DNA of 42,719 bases from Gammaproteobacteria bacterium (GTDB taxonomy: Bacteria; Pseudomonadota; Gammaproteobacteria; Steroidobacterales; UBA11654): positions 1 to 42,719 of the forward strand of contig JAPYQN010000011.1 in NCBI GenBank assembly GCA_029941465.1, given 5' to 3'. The notes beneath the pieces were generated by a model. It worked only from the letters and a program-made list of their open reading frames with translations. It searched no databases and had not been told where the DNA came from. Both the position numbers and the translations under genes were made by a program. Shown piece by piece: positions 34,986 through 42,719 of the stretch (position 1 is the first letter of the stretch; each line of letters opens with the position of its first letter).

Positions 34986-36062
34986 TTACAAAATACTGTT
35001 TAAAATTTCTTGTGTATGTTCGCCTCTTCTAGGGCTTGGCTTTGGTTCTTGAATTTGATCATCAAATCTTGGGGCTGGCCTGGCTTGTAATTCTTCATTC
35101 ACTTTAAACCAAATATCTCGTTCCGCAATATGCGGGTGATTATTAGATTCTTGAGGTCTATAGACCGGAGCAACGCATGCGTCAGAATTTTCAAAAAGCT
35201 CTTGCCAATGTTTCAAAGGGTATTGAGAAAACAGTTGTTCGAGTTCTGCTGTCATTTTAGGCCAAACGGATTGATCATTTTGTTGGTTAAAATCTGGGTC
35301 ATCCTGCAAGCCTAGCTTCTCTATAAAGACAGCATAGAATTTTGGTTCAAGACACTGCACAGAAATCCACTCGTCATCCGCACAGGCATAACATCGACTC
35401 CATGGAGGTCCATCAAGAAAACTCTCTCCTCTAATTGGGCTGAGTAAACCTACCGCTTGGGTAGACATCAACAAATTCATCATATGCGCTGAACCATCTA
35501 CAATTGCTGCGTCAACAACTGTGCCCTTGCCGGTGCTTTGAGCTCTTAATAATCCTGCTAAGATACCTGCCACTAAATATAATGCACCTCCACCAATGTC
35601 CCCTGCCAATGTAGGCGGAGTAAACGGTGGTGTGCCAGCTGATGAGGCGTACCATAGAGCACCTGATAGAGCGATATAATTAAGATCGTGTCCTGCATCT
35701 TTGGCTTTAGGGCCGTTTTGTCCCCAGCCTGTCATGCGCCCATACACCAGACCCGGATGATCTTTATGAACGACCTCTGGTCCTAGACCCAACCCTTCCA
35801 TCACACCAGGCCTAAACCCCTCAATGAGACCGTCAGCAGTAGCAATTAGTTTTTTCATATTTGCTAAATCGTCCTTTTTTTTAAGGTCAAGGATAATGGA
35901 ACGTTTGCCTCGATCAATTATATTCTTTTCAGGCATTGAAGAAATAGATGGGGATGGACGATGCACCACAATAACATCAGCGCCTAAATCAGCTAACATC
36001 ATCGCAGCAAATGGGCCTGGACCCAGACCTTCTAATTCTATTATTCGAATTCCTTCAAGCAT
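34986..36062 (-). CDS. CaiB/BaiF family CoA enzyme, alpha-methylacyl-CoA racemase type
   Basis: The 358 residues begin MLEGIRIIELEGLGPGPFAA, the N-terminus typical of alpha-methylacyl-CoA racemases. The two proton-transfer residues of the Mycobacterium enzyme MCR (His126, Asp156) are matched by His125 (AKDAGHDLNY) and Asp155 (TLAGDIGGGALY). It probably epimerises 2-methylacyl-CoA so that branched chains can enter beta-oxidation. A family III CoA-transferase is the alternative, but the MCR-like His-Asp pair argues for the racemase. First gene of the group AMACR-moaC-mobA-folE-MaoC-tesB. Confidence 0.88.
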   Translation of the reverse strand: MLEGIRIIELEGLGPGPFAAMMLADLGADVIVVHRPSPSISSMPEKNIIDRGKRSIILDLKKKDDLANMKKLIATADGLIEGFRPGVMEGLGLGPEVVHKDHPGLVYGRMTGWGQNGPKAKDAGHDLNYIALSGALWYASSAGTPPFTPPTLAGDIGGGALYLVAGILAGLLRAQSTGKGTVVDAAIVDGSAHMMNLLMSTQAVGLLSPIRGESFLDGPPWSRCYACADDEWISVQCLEPKFYAVFIEKLGLQDDPDFNQQNDQSVWPKMTAELEQLFSQYPLKHWQELFENSDACVAPVYRPQESNNHPHIAERDIWFKVNEELQARPAPRFDDQIQEPKPSPRRGEHTQEILNSIL

Positions 36063-36185
36063 TAAATTATATTTTTACTATTTTGTATTGGTTTTCAACC
36101 TATCTTACACCTCTTTAGGATTCCAAAATCTCTAATCTAATTCAAGAGCAGAAAAGCAATAAATGAAGTTGTTTGGAAATTTTCC

Positions 36186-36191
36186 TATAAT
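36186..36191 (+). promoter_or_regulatory. Candidate -10 box upstream of leuC
   Basis: A perfect TATAAT lies 26 bases before the leuC ATG; the best -35 at 17 bases is the weak ATGAAG (36163-36168). The 155-base spacer shows no leader peptide with leucine codons and no clear attenuator hairpin. Confidence 0.4.
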
Positions 36192-36217
36192 GTTTAACCA
36201 TTATTATTGAGACATCC

Positions 36218-37630
36218 ATGAGCCAAACACTATTTGAAAAGATTTGGGATCAACATTCAATCAAAAACTTAGGTGACGGAAACGAACTAATTTATATTGA
36301 TAGAATCTTTCTGCATGAGAGAACGGGGAGCATCGCTCTTAAATCCTTAGAAGAAAGAAATATTGATATCCGCAATCCCAACCAAGTGTTTGCAACAATT
36401 GATCATATTGTTGATACATTTCCTGGAAGAGATGACACCACTCTTATGCCAACTGGTACTGATTTTATAAAGTCATTGAGAGCATCAATTGAGGGATCAA
36501 CAATTAATTTTTTCGATCTTAATAATCCAAATCAAGGCATAGTTCATGTCGTTTCACCAGAGCAAGGAATTGCCTTACCTGGAATAACTTATATTTGCCC
36601 TGATTCCCACACATGCAGTCTAGGAGCCTTAGGAACATTAGCTTGGGGTGTTGGTTCAACGGAATGTGAACATGCGCTAGCAACAAACACTCTGATAAAG
36701 AAAAAACCCAGACTAATGAAAATAAATATTGAAGGCGAACTTCCTATTGGAGTCACTTCAAAAGACATTGTTCTTCATTTAATATCCCAATTTGGATCAA
36801 ATGGAGCAACAGGTTATGCGGTCGAATTCACTGGATCTACAATTAGTGCTCTTGAAATAGAAGCAAGACTCACACTGTGTAATATGGCGGTTGAATTTGG
36901 AGCTATTACAGGAATTATTGCTCCTGATAAAAAAACAATTGATTATTTAGAAGGCAAACAATTCTCTCCAAAAGGGGATGATTTTATAACTGCAAGTGAA
37001 CAATGGAGAAATCTTAAATCTGATCCAGATGCAAAATTTGATAAAACAATAAACCTTAATTGCTCAGACCTAACCCCTTATGTGACATGGGGTACGAGTC
37101 CTCAACAAGCTATTTCTATTAATGGATCTATACCCTTTTTAGATCAGCTTACAGGGAGTTCTGAAAGAGAATCCATGATTAGAGCACTCAAGTATATGGG
37201 TCTTAGTGAGGGTGAGAATATCAAAGACAAAAAAATAGACGCCGCTTTTATTGGTTCATGCACAAACAGCCGAATCAGTGACTTAAGAGCAGCGGCTAAT
37301 GTGCTCAAAGATAAAAAAATAGCTAAGGGTGTTAAAGCCATATGTGTCCCAGGTTCGTCTCAAGTTAAGGCCCAAGCAGAAGCAGAGGGATTAGATAAAA
37401 TATTCACATCCGCTGGTTTCGAATGGAGAGAATCAGGATGCTCTATGTGCTTCTTTGCTGGAGGAGAGAGCTTTGGTGAGAAACAACGAATTATCTCAAC
37501 CACCAATAGAAATTTTGAAAATAGACAAGGCAAATCAACCAGAACACATCTTGCCTCACCAGAATCAGTTGCTGCTTCTGCAATTAATGGAAAAATATGT
37601 GATGCAAAAAGTTTAGGTATAAAATCATGA
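36218..37630 (+). CDS. leuC: 3-isopropylmalate dehydratase large subunit
   Basis: An aconitase-family enzyme of leucine synthesis that isomerises 2- to 3-isopropylmalate with LeuD. The 470 residues (E. coli 466) show YICPDSHTCSLGALG, GSTECEHALATNTL, and the 4Fe-4S ligands: Cys in GSCTNSRISDL and two in GCSMCFF. It overlaps leuD by four bases (ATGA). leuA and leuB are not adjacent. Confidence 0.95.
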   Translation: MSQTLFEKIWDQHSIKNLGDGNELIYIDRIFLHERTGSIALKSLEERNIDIRNPNQVFATIDHIVDTFPGRDDTTLMPTGTDFIKSLRASIEGSTINFFDLNNPNQGIVHVVSPEQGIALPGITYICPDSHTCSLGALGTLAWGVGSTECEHALATNTLIKKKPRLMKINIEGELPIGVTSKDIVLHLISQFGSNGATGYAVEFTGSTISALEIEARLTLCNMAVEFGAITGIIAPDKKTIDYLEGKQFSPKGDDFITASEQWRNLKSDPDAKFDKTINLNCSDLTPYVTWGTSPQQAISINGSIPFLDQLTGSSERESMIRALKYMGLSEGENIKDKKIDAAFIGSCTNSRISDLRAAANVLKDKKIAKGVKAICVPGSSQVKAQAEAEGLDKIFTSAGFEWRESGCSMCFFAGGESFGEKQRIISTTNRNFENRQGKSTRTHLASPESVAASAINGKICDAKSLGIKS

Positions 37631-38241
37631 AACCCTTCAACACGATATCTGGAATCGCAGCACCCCTGATGAGAATCAATATTGACACAGATACTATCAT
37701 CCCAAGTAGAGAGATGAAAACGGTCTCAAAAAAAGGTCTTGCAAGTGGTTTATTTGCAGATTGGAGGTATATTTCAGTAGAATCTAGGGAAGAGAATCCT
37801 GACTTCATCCTTAATCAATTTCCATATAATCAAGCCAAGATTCTACTCTCAGGAAGTAACTTCGGTTGCGGATCATCAAGAGAACATGCTGTATGGGCAA
37901 TCCATGAGTGGGGTATAAAAGTAATTATAGCTCCGAGTTTTGGGAGTATTTTTTATAATAATTGTATAAAAAATGGTGTACTTCCAATAAATCTAGATGA
38001 AGAAAAAATAGCCTCTATCAATCATTTTGTTGCTATAGATCCGATGAAAAATAAACTATATATTGATCTAAACAACAGAATCATAAATTATGATAAAGAA
38101 ACAATAGAACACTTTCCGATTGACGAACAAGATCAAGCATTCTTAATCAATGGTCTAGATCAAATTGATCAAACATTAAACAAAATCTCATTAATAAATG
38201 ATTTTGAAGAAGCACATAGGGGAAAAAATCCATGGTTATAG
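37627..38241 (+). CDS. leuD: 3-isopropylmalate dehydratase small subunit
   Basis: The swivel-domain partner of LeuC. The 204 residues (E. coli 201) contain the substrate-loop motif LSGSNFGCGSSREHAVWAI and IDTDTIIPSREMK near the start, ending in NPWL. Overlap with leuC implies coupled translation. No terminator-like hairpin is evident after it. Confidence 0.95.
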   Translation: MKPFNTISGIAAPLMRINIDTDTIIPSREMKTVSKKGLASGLFADWRYISVESREENPDFILNQFPYNQAKILLSGSNFGCGSSREHAVWAIHEWGIKVIIAPSFGSIFYNNCIKNGVLPINLDEEKIASINHFVAIDPMKNKLYIDLNNRIINYDKETIEHFPIDEQDQAFLINGLDQIDQTLNKISLINDFEEAHRGKNPWL

Positions 38242-38401
38242 TAGATCTAGATAATATTAATATTGACCCTCTACTTACCTCAGTTTTGATGCTTAAGCGC
38301 CTCACACAAGAGAACTGATGTTGAGTATCATAATTTTAGACAGTTAGATAATTCAAAAGTTGCAAATTTTTCACATTAAATCGTTTATTATTAGCCCTAT
38401 T
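38242..38401. other. Intergenic region between leuD and the phosphatase pair
   Basis: About 160 AT-rich bases. A 28-codon ORF (38232-38318) overlaps the end of leuD, but it has no ribosome site and no recognisable product. No convincing Pho box or good promoter was found by eye, although a weak TTGAGT (38321-38326) and TTAGAT (38344-38349) are 17 bases apart. Confidence 0.4.
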
Positions 38402-39217
38402 ATGAGACTAGCTTTATTCATTTTTTTATTATCGACTATTTCAGTGCAGGCTAATGACGAAGAACACCAAGGCATCTTAGCTACTTTATATGTGCAAAAC
38501 TCTGCGGAGTTTGATGCTAATTCTATTAATGTTTATAAATCAGCAATTGATAAGCTCCCCAAGCTTCTGGCAAATAAAAATATTTCTGCTGCAACTGAGC
38601 AAAATAACGATTTTAGTGGGAAACCACCTGCTGTTATCTTAGACGTCGATCAAACTGTCCTAAATAATGTTGCTTATCAAGCAAGATTAATTGAGAACAG
38701 AACCTATTATCCTGATGGTTGGGATGCATGGTGTATGGAAGAAAAAGCAGACTATCTGCCTGGGGTAAAGGATTTCTTAGATTATGCTACTGATCTTGGG
38801 ATAGAAATATTCTTTGTGACTAATAGGACAGCTAATCTTGAAAAAGCTACGAGAAATAACCTTGAAAAGCTTGGATTCATATTTGCTAAGAATAAAGACC
38901 AACTTCTCATGAAAGATGAAAGACCTGATTGGACTTCAAATAAAACCTCAAGAAGAACTTTAATTGCTAAGAAGTATAGGATCCTAATGATATTAGGAGA
39001 CAATCTTGGAGACTTTGTTGATAGCAGTGAAAATATAACCTCTCCAGAAAACAGAAGGGCCGTCGCAGAGAAGTATAGAAATATGTGGGGAGAATATTGG
39101 TTTATGCTTTCTAATCCTAACTATGGAGATTGGGAAAATGCGATAATTAATTTTAACTTTGGGTTACCAAAAGACGAACAACTTCAAAAAAAATTAGACG
39201 CATTAGACTCTAAATGA
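38402..39217 (+). CDS. Exported HAD-superfamily acid phosphatase (class C / e(P4)-like)
   Basis: Probably a periplasmic phosphatase or 5'-nucleotidase. From ATG 38402 it has 271 residues with a signal peptide MRLALFIFLLSTISVQA before NDEEH; an upstream in-frame TTG (38360) is less likely. The DDDD-type catalytic motif is ILDVDQTVLNN (Asp81 nucleophile, Asp83), with the later Asp pair in LGDNLGDF, and TNRTA between them. E(P4) of Haemophilus is a lipoprotein; here no lipobox Cys is present, so the enzyme is likely soluble. It overlaps the alkaline phosphatase gene by four bases, pointing to a joint role in organic phosphate use. Confidence 0.88.
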   Translation: MRLALFIFLLSTISVQANDEEHQGILATLYVQNSAEFDANSINVYKSAIDKLPKLLANKNISAATEQNNDFSGKPPAVILDVDQTVLNNVAYQARLIENRTYYPDGWDAWCMEEKADYLPGVKDFLDYATDLGIEIFFVTNRTANLEKATRNNLEKLGFIFAKNKDQLLMKDERPDWTSNKTSRRTLIAKKYRILMILGDNLGDFVDSSENITSPENRRAVAEKYRNMWGEYWFMLSNPNYGDWENAIINFNFGLPKDEQLQKKLDALDSK

Positions 39218-40467
39218 AGTCACTTTTAAAATATCTATTTATTATGGTTCTGTCTTCCAGCTTAACTGTAATTGCCTTAAATCAATTCGCTCCAATTGTC
39301 ATTACAATCCCAAAAAAGGATAAACAAGAAATTAAGATTGATTTTGATCAAACTCTTACAAAGAAAGATTTAAAGAGAATAGATAGGAAAGCTAAAAATA
39401 TAATTCTTCTAATTGGTGACGGTATGGGAAGCAACCAAGTAACCGCTTATCGAATTGCGAAAGGAGGCCCAAATTATATTACAGCTTTCGATAAATTTCC
39501 CTTCACAGGCTTCGTTAAAACACATGCAGTAGACACTTTGATCACAGATTCCGCTTCGTCAGCTACGGCTTATAGCTCTGGGATTAAAACTGTTAATGGA
39601 TACTTAGGAGTTGATAAAGACAAACAAATAGTAGGCAACATAACTGAAACATTATATGAAAAAGGATATATCAGCAGTCTAATTGCAACATCTGAAATTA
39701 CCCATGCAACACCCGCTGCATTTGCAGTTCATAATGAATCAAGAGACAACACTGATCAAATAGCTGAAGCAATATTTAAGTCTAATAACTTTATTTTATT
39801 AGGAGGCGGACGAGATTTCTTTCTGCCTAAAAATTTAGGAGGTCAAAGAGAAGATAAGCTTGATATTCTTAGTCTAATAAAAGAGCAAGAACGTTACTTA
39901 AGTTCAAAAGAAGATTTAAATAATTTCGAATTTGATCCATCAAAAAGAATTTTTGGTTTGTTTGCAAGTGAAGGGTTGATTAGAAAAGAAAATGAACCAA
40001 ATCTCTTAGAAATGTTTAATTTCACACTAGAGCAATCTGAAAAGATGCTTGTAAATAATTGTGCTGGTTTTTTCATAATGGCTGAAGGCTCTCAAATAGA
40101 TTGGGAAGGGCATGAAAATGATTTTAATGACCAATTTAAAGAGATGGATGAGTTCAATCAAGTCGTCGACCGTGCATTAGAATATGCTAAATTAGATACA
40201 AATACATTAGTCATCGCCCTCGCCGACCATGAAACTGGAGGTCTGCTTATAGAAATGGATGATTTTAGAAATAAACCTAGTAACAAGATGAAAATTTCAT
40301 GGAACACTGCTGTTGGGTATGGCACTCATACAGGATCGATGATACCTGCTTTTGCTTATGGTCCTGGGGCAGAAAATGTAACCGGAGTCATCGATAACAC
40401 TGATATTTTTTTTATTATGAAGGAAGCGCTAGGTCTTGATGAATTAAGTGATCGCCAATGTTTATAA
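39214..40467 (+). CDS. Exported alkaline phosphatase (PhoA family)
   Basis: A periplasmic phosphomonoesterase. The 417 residues start with a hydrophobic export segment (LLKYLFIMVLSSSLTVIAL) without a clear cleavage site, so it may be membrane-tethered. Catalytic elements: metal-binding Asp69 in LIGDGMG, nucleophile Ser113 in TDSASSATAY, and the metal ligands in EGSQIDWEGHEND, ADHETGG and GTHTG. It overlaps the acid phosphatase gene (ATGA). The pair forms a phosphate-liberating unit next to the porin and Pit genes to the right. Confidence 0.93.
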   Translation: MKSLLKYLFIMVLSSSLTVIALNQFAPIVITIPKKDKQEIKIDFDQTLTKKDLKRIDRKAKNIILLIGDGMGSNQVTAYRIAKGGPNYITAFDKFPFTGFVKTHAVDTLITDSASSATAYSSGIKTVNGYLGVDKDKQIVGNITETLYEKGYISSLIATSEITHATPAAFAVHNESRDNTDQIAEAIFKSNNFILLGGGRDFFLPKNLGGQREDKLDILSLIKEQERYLSSKEDLNNFEFDPSKRIFGLFASEGLIRKENEPNLLEMFNFTLEQSEKMLVNNCAGFFIMAEGSQIDWEGHENDFNDQFKEMDEFNQVVDRALEYAKLDTNTLVIALADHETGGLLIEMDDFRNKPSNKMKISWNTAVGYGTHTGSMIPAFAYGPGAENVTGVIDNTDIFFIMKEALGLDELSDRQCL

Positions 40468-40499
40468 GAAAATATACCCATAAATAACAAAGGAATGAT

Positions 40500-41444
40500 G
40501 TGTCTGATATTGATGTATTAGTAAGTGAAGTTGGGCCAAGAGACGGTCTGCAAAGCATCAACACCATTATGTCAACCAGTGACAAGAAAAAATGGATTAA
40601 AGCGGAAGCGGAAGCAGGGGTTAGAGAAATTGAAGTGGGCTCTTTTGTACCGCCAAAACTATTGCCACAGATGGCGGACACAGCAGACATTGTCAAATAT
40701 GCAAAAAGTCTACCCAATCTTACAGTGGCGGCTTTAGTGCCTAATTTTATGGGGGCAAAAAATGCGATTGATGCAGGTGTCGATAAAATGTGCCTGCCTT
40801 TATCTGTGAGCGAAACACACAGTAAAGCAAATTTACGAAAAACCCACGATGAAGTTTTAGAAGAAATAAAGCAAATAGCCGAGTACATTAAAACTCTTGA
40901 TAAAAGTGAAAGACCAAAGTTTGAAGGCAATTTATCCACTGCTTTTGGATGCACCATAGAAGGAAAAGTTTCTGAAAAAGATGTGATTTCTCTAGCTGCT
41001 AAAATGATGGAATTGGGTTGTGACGAAGTGGGACTGTCCGACACAACCGGTTACGCAAACCCGACACAAATCAAAAGACTGATTCGTTTACTAAAACAAG
41101 AAGTGGGTGATAATAATCTTACCAGTATGCATCTGCATAATACTCGAGGACTAGGACTAGCAAATGCTCTGGCTTCACTTGAAGAAGGAATCACGACCTT
41201 AGATTCGTCGCTTGGTGGAATTGGCGGGTGTCCTTTCGCACCAGGTGCAAGTGGTAACATAGTTACTGAAGACTTAGTGTTTATGCTCGACTCAATGGGG
41301 TTAAAAACAGGCATTGATATTAAGGCTTTAATAGAAGTCAATAGAATGGTTAAGACTTGTCTTCCTGATGAGGAACTCTATGGTTTTACTGTAGACTCTG
41401 GCCTACCTAAAGGTTATTCAGAGGGAGGATGGGGAGCTAACTGA
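40500..41444 (+). CDS. Hydroxymethylglutaryl-CoA lyase
   Basis: Splits HMG-CoA into acetyl-CoA and acetoacetate, the last step of leucine catabolism. The 314 residues form the DRE-TIM barrel: EVGPRDGLQ (Arg14, Asp15), metal ligands His211 and His213 in MHLHNTRG, and catalytic Cys244 in GGCPFAPGASGN. The start is GTG 40500 with AAAGGA five bases upstream; two ATGs just before are out of frame. Its neighbours are phosphate genes, not the usual methylcrotonyl-CoA carboxylase or isovaleryl-CoA dehydrogenase genes. Confidence 0.95.
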   Translation: MSDIDVLVSEVGPRDGLQSINTIMSTSDKKKWIKAEAEAGVREIEVGSFVPPKLLPQMADTADIVKYAKSLPNLTVAALVPNFMGAKNAIDAGVDKMCLPLSVSETHSKANLRKTHDEVLEEIKQIAEYIKTLDKSERPKFEGNLSTAFGCTIEGKVSEKDVISLAAKMMELGCDEVGLSDTTGYANPTQIKRLIRLLKQEVGDNNLTSMHLHNTRGLGLANALASLEEGITTLDSSLGGIGGCPFAPGASGNIVTEDLVFMLDSMGLKTGIDIKALIEVNRMVKTCLPDEELYGFTVDSGLPKGYSEGGWGAN

Positions 41445-41451
41445 TTGAGGT

Positions 41452-42522
41452 TTAAAACTCATACTTAAGGTCAAGAAAAGCTTTTTTATAATCAATTTCC
41501 ATTTTTTTCTTATTATCAAACCAGGTTAATTCAACGCTAAATTTTTTTGTGAAGGTATAACCAACATTAAGCTGATGTCCCTTATGACCGACACCACCTC
41601 CTCCAAAATTTGAATCCACTAAAGCACCAAAGACAGCATTTTTCTCAACGTCTTTATAAAGATAGGTAATTTTCCAAAAATTATTTAAAGCCAGCTTAGT
41701 TCCGATTTGGAAACCCGAATCGTCTTCATCTGCTTTAGAATTTCTTGCATAATCTAAAAAAAATGTTGTGGGAATTGAATCAGTACCTAATTTTGTCTCA
41801 ATCTCAGTAGAAAAATTAGTGACATTATAATTATTCAGATAGTTGTTATTAACATCAACGGGGTTGCCAAATATTTTTCCATTCCAAGTAATTTCAGAAG
41901 CAGGTCTGCCTTTAATATCATCGAAATTATATTGAGCTAAAGCAACCTTATAACTTGTTTGGTTTGAGATTTTGTTGCTCGCACCGATTTGGAAACCCCT
42001 GATATTAAATGCTTTAGATGAATGTTCATCAAACTTAATGAATCCAATGTTGCCAAAATAATTGTCTCTATTAAAACTTAGAGCAGCTCCCCCAGGGTTG
42101 TAATCTCCGTCAAAGAGTAACTGGCTTTTATTGGGTTTAAAGAACGGATTACTCATTTTACCTAGTGTAATAGATGAATTATCTGTTAGTACATAATCTA
42201 TATACAACTGATCCATACCAATATCACTTAAACTAAAATCATGTCCAAGTGTCTGATTAGCTGCTGTGGTATTTGCTTCGGCAGTGGCAAATCTTACTTT
42301 AATTTTTAATCGTTCATTAGGCGAATATTGAACGCCTAGTCGTGTGCGTATTCTATGCCTTCTGCGTTTTGCTGACTCGCTATCATCATCGGTGTACTCA
42401 TAACGGTATCTAAAATCAAATGACGTCTCTAGATCAGATGCCTGGGTAGATTGAGGGGTAGTAATTAAGAGTCCTAGGAACAAGAATGATAGAGAATGTA
42501 TCATTTTAATGGTGATTTTCAA
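41452..42522 (-). CDS. Outer membrane porin, probably phosphate-linked
   Basis: A beta-barrel protein of 356 residues with a signal peptide (HSLSFLFLGLLITTPQSTQA, then SD), many alternating strands such as ITLGKMSNPFFKPNKSQLLF and KIKVRFATAEA, and a C-terminal strand AFLDLKYEF ending in Phe, the BAM recognition signal. It resembles the putative porin families of marine proteobacteria. It starts (TTG 42522) directly after the Pit stop codon; an ATG at 42504 is the alternative start, but the TTG version adds two lysines that improve the signal peptide. Direct linkage to Pit suggests a phosphate or polyanion pore; no selectivity can be read from sequence. Confidence 0.85.
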   Translation of the reverse strand: MKITIKMIHSLSFLFLGLLITTPQSTQASDLETSFDFRYRYEYTDDDSESAKRRRHRIRTRLGVQYSPNERLKIKVRFATAEANTTAANQTLGHDFSLSDIGMDQLYIDYVLTDNSSITLGKMSNPFFKPNKSQLLFDGDYNPGGAALSFNRDNYFGNIGFIKFDEHSSKAFNIRGFQIGASNKISNQTSYKVALAQYNFDDIKGRPASEITWNGKIFGNPVDVNNNYLNNYNVTNFSTEIETKLGTDSIPTTFFLDYARNSKADEDDSGFQIGTKLALNNFWKITYLYKDVEKNAVFGALVDSNFGGGGVGHKGHQLNVGYTFTKKFSVELTWFDNKKKMEIDYKKAFLDLKYEF

Positions 42523-42719
42523 CTAACCAAAAGCTCCCTTCAATGCATAGAAAAACAGAATAGATAAACCAGCGCCCACTGGTAAAGTTACAATCCAAGA
42601 CAGGATAATTTTCCCAACAACGCCTAAATTGATTGCTCCTATACCTCGAGCAAGACCCACACCTAATACGGCACCAACCAGCGTATGGGTTGTGGATATG
42701 GGTAAACCAGTTCCCGAAG
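42523..42719 (-). CDS. Inorganic phosphate transporter Pit, C-terminal end, cut by window edge
   Basis: The last 64 codons of a gene that begins beyond the window. The translation contains the Pit/PHO-4 family signature [18 protein letters not shown], then [17 protein letters not shown] and a final membrane helix ending ALKGAFG. Pit is a low-affinity, proton-coupled metal-phosphate symporter of the inner membrane. Its stop TAG is immediately followed by the porin start, so both are on one transcript. Confidence 0.93.
   Translation of the reverse strand, partial: SGTGLPISTTHTLVGAVLGVGLARGIGAINLGVVGKIILSWIVTLPVGAGLSILFFYALKGAFG

Noticed and set aside
38232-38318. 28-codon ORF overlapping the end of leuD, possibly a leuB remnant
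   Set aside because: No ribosome site, no similarity to LeuB that I can recognise, and the reading frame is short enough to occur by chance.
40415-41044. 209-codon minus-strand ORF opposite HMG-CoA lyase
   Set aside because: Overlaps the well-supported lyase gene throughout and shows no domain; shadow frame.
41446-41459. Near-palindrome between HMG-CoA lyase and porin as a bidirectional terminator
   Set aside because: Only 14 bases, AT-rich, no stable loop and no U-tract beyond the stem.

Overview
The window is a gene-dense, AT-rich stretch of chromosome that looks like a marine-type, streamlined gammaproteobacterium. The evidence is gene order: the guaA-guaB / xseA / der-bamB-yfgM-hisS / rlmN-ndk / iscA-iscS-trmJ / suhB run is the arrangement known from Escherichia coli and relatives, and queA-tgt-yajC-secD-secF and xerD-dsbC are also standard gammaproteobacterial neighbourhoods. 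Genes are short-spaced and often overlap by 1 to 4 bases. No insertion sequence, phage gene or CRISPR array was seen. The exact clade cannot be named from the sequence alone.

Layout. Positions 1-2113 (minus) hold guaA (cut by the window edge) and guaB for GMP synthesis, divergent from xseA. 3571-12382 (minus) is a long housekeeping run: der, bamB, yfgM, hisS, a newly noticed 39-residue membrane microprotein, rlmN, ndk, iscA, a degenerate iscU-like gene, iscS and trmJ. suhB is divergent from trmJ. 13305-18586 (minus) is secF-secD-yajC-tgt-queA. A tRNA-Leu(CAA), a Nudix hydrolase and a 7Fe ferredoxin follow on the plus strand. 19677-21379 (minus) is dsbC-xerD, divergent from a PlsC-type acyltransferase.

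22163-27773 (minus) is a complete TonB2-type energy-transduction operon: DUF3450 protein, long TtpC-like ExbB, short ExbB, two tandem ExbD, TonB, TPR protein. Upstream of it lie a four-helix membrane protein, ETF-ubiquinone oxidoreductase and an exported ParB/sulfiredoxin-like protein. gpmA and a gamma-carbonic anhydrase (plus) converge on a minus-strand group that mixes acyl-CoA metabolism (AMACR/CoA transferase, MaoC hydratase, TesB thioesterase) with pterin and molybdenum cofactor genes (moaC, mobA, folE). leuC-leuD follow without leuA or leuB.

The right end (38402-42719) looks like a phosphate-scavenging patch: an exported HAD acid phosphatase overlapping an exported alkaline phosphatase, then (after an HMG-CoA lyase) a porin directly behind a Pit phosphate transporter. 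Together these would free phosphate in the periplasm and import it.

The most unusual items are the trimmed ISC locus (a scaffold homologue lacking most cluster ligands beside a tail-less IscS, with no iscR, hscBA or fdx), the 39-residue membrane protein that occupies the place of pilF-rodZ-ispG before hisS, the exported ParB-fold protein, and the tandem ExbD genes. No wholly new multi-gene system was identified with confidence.
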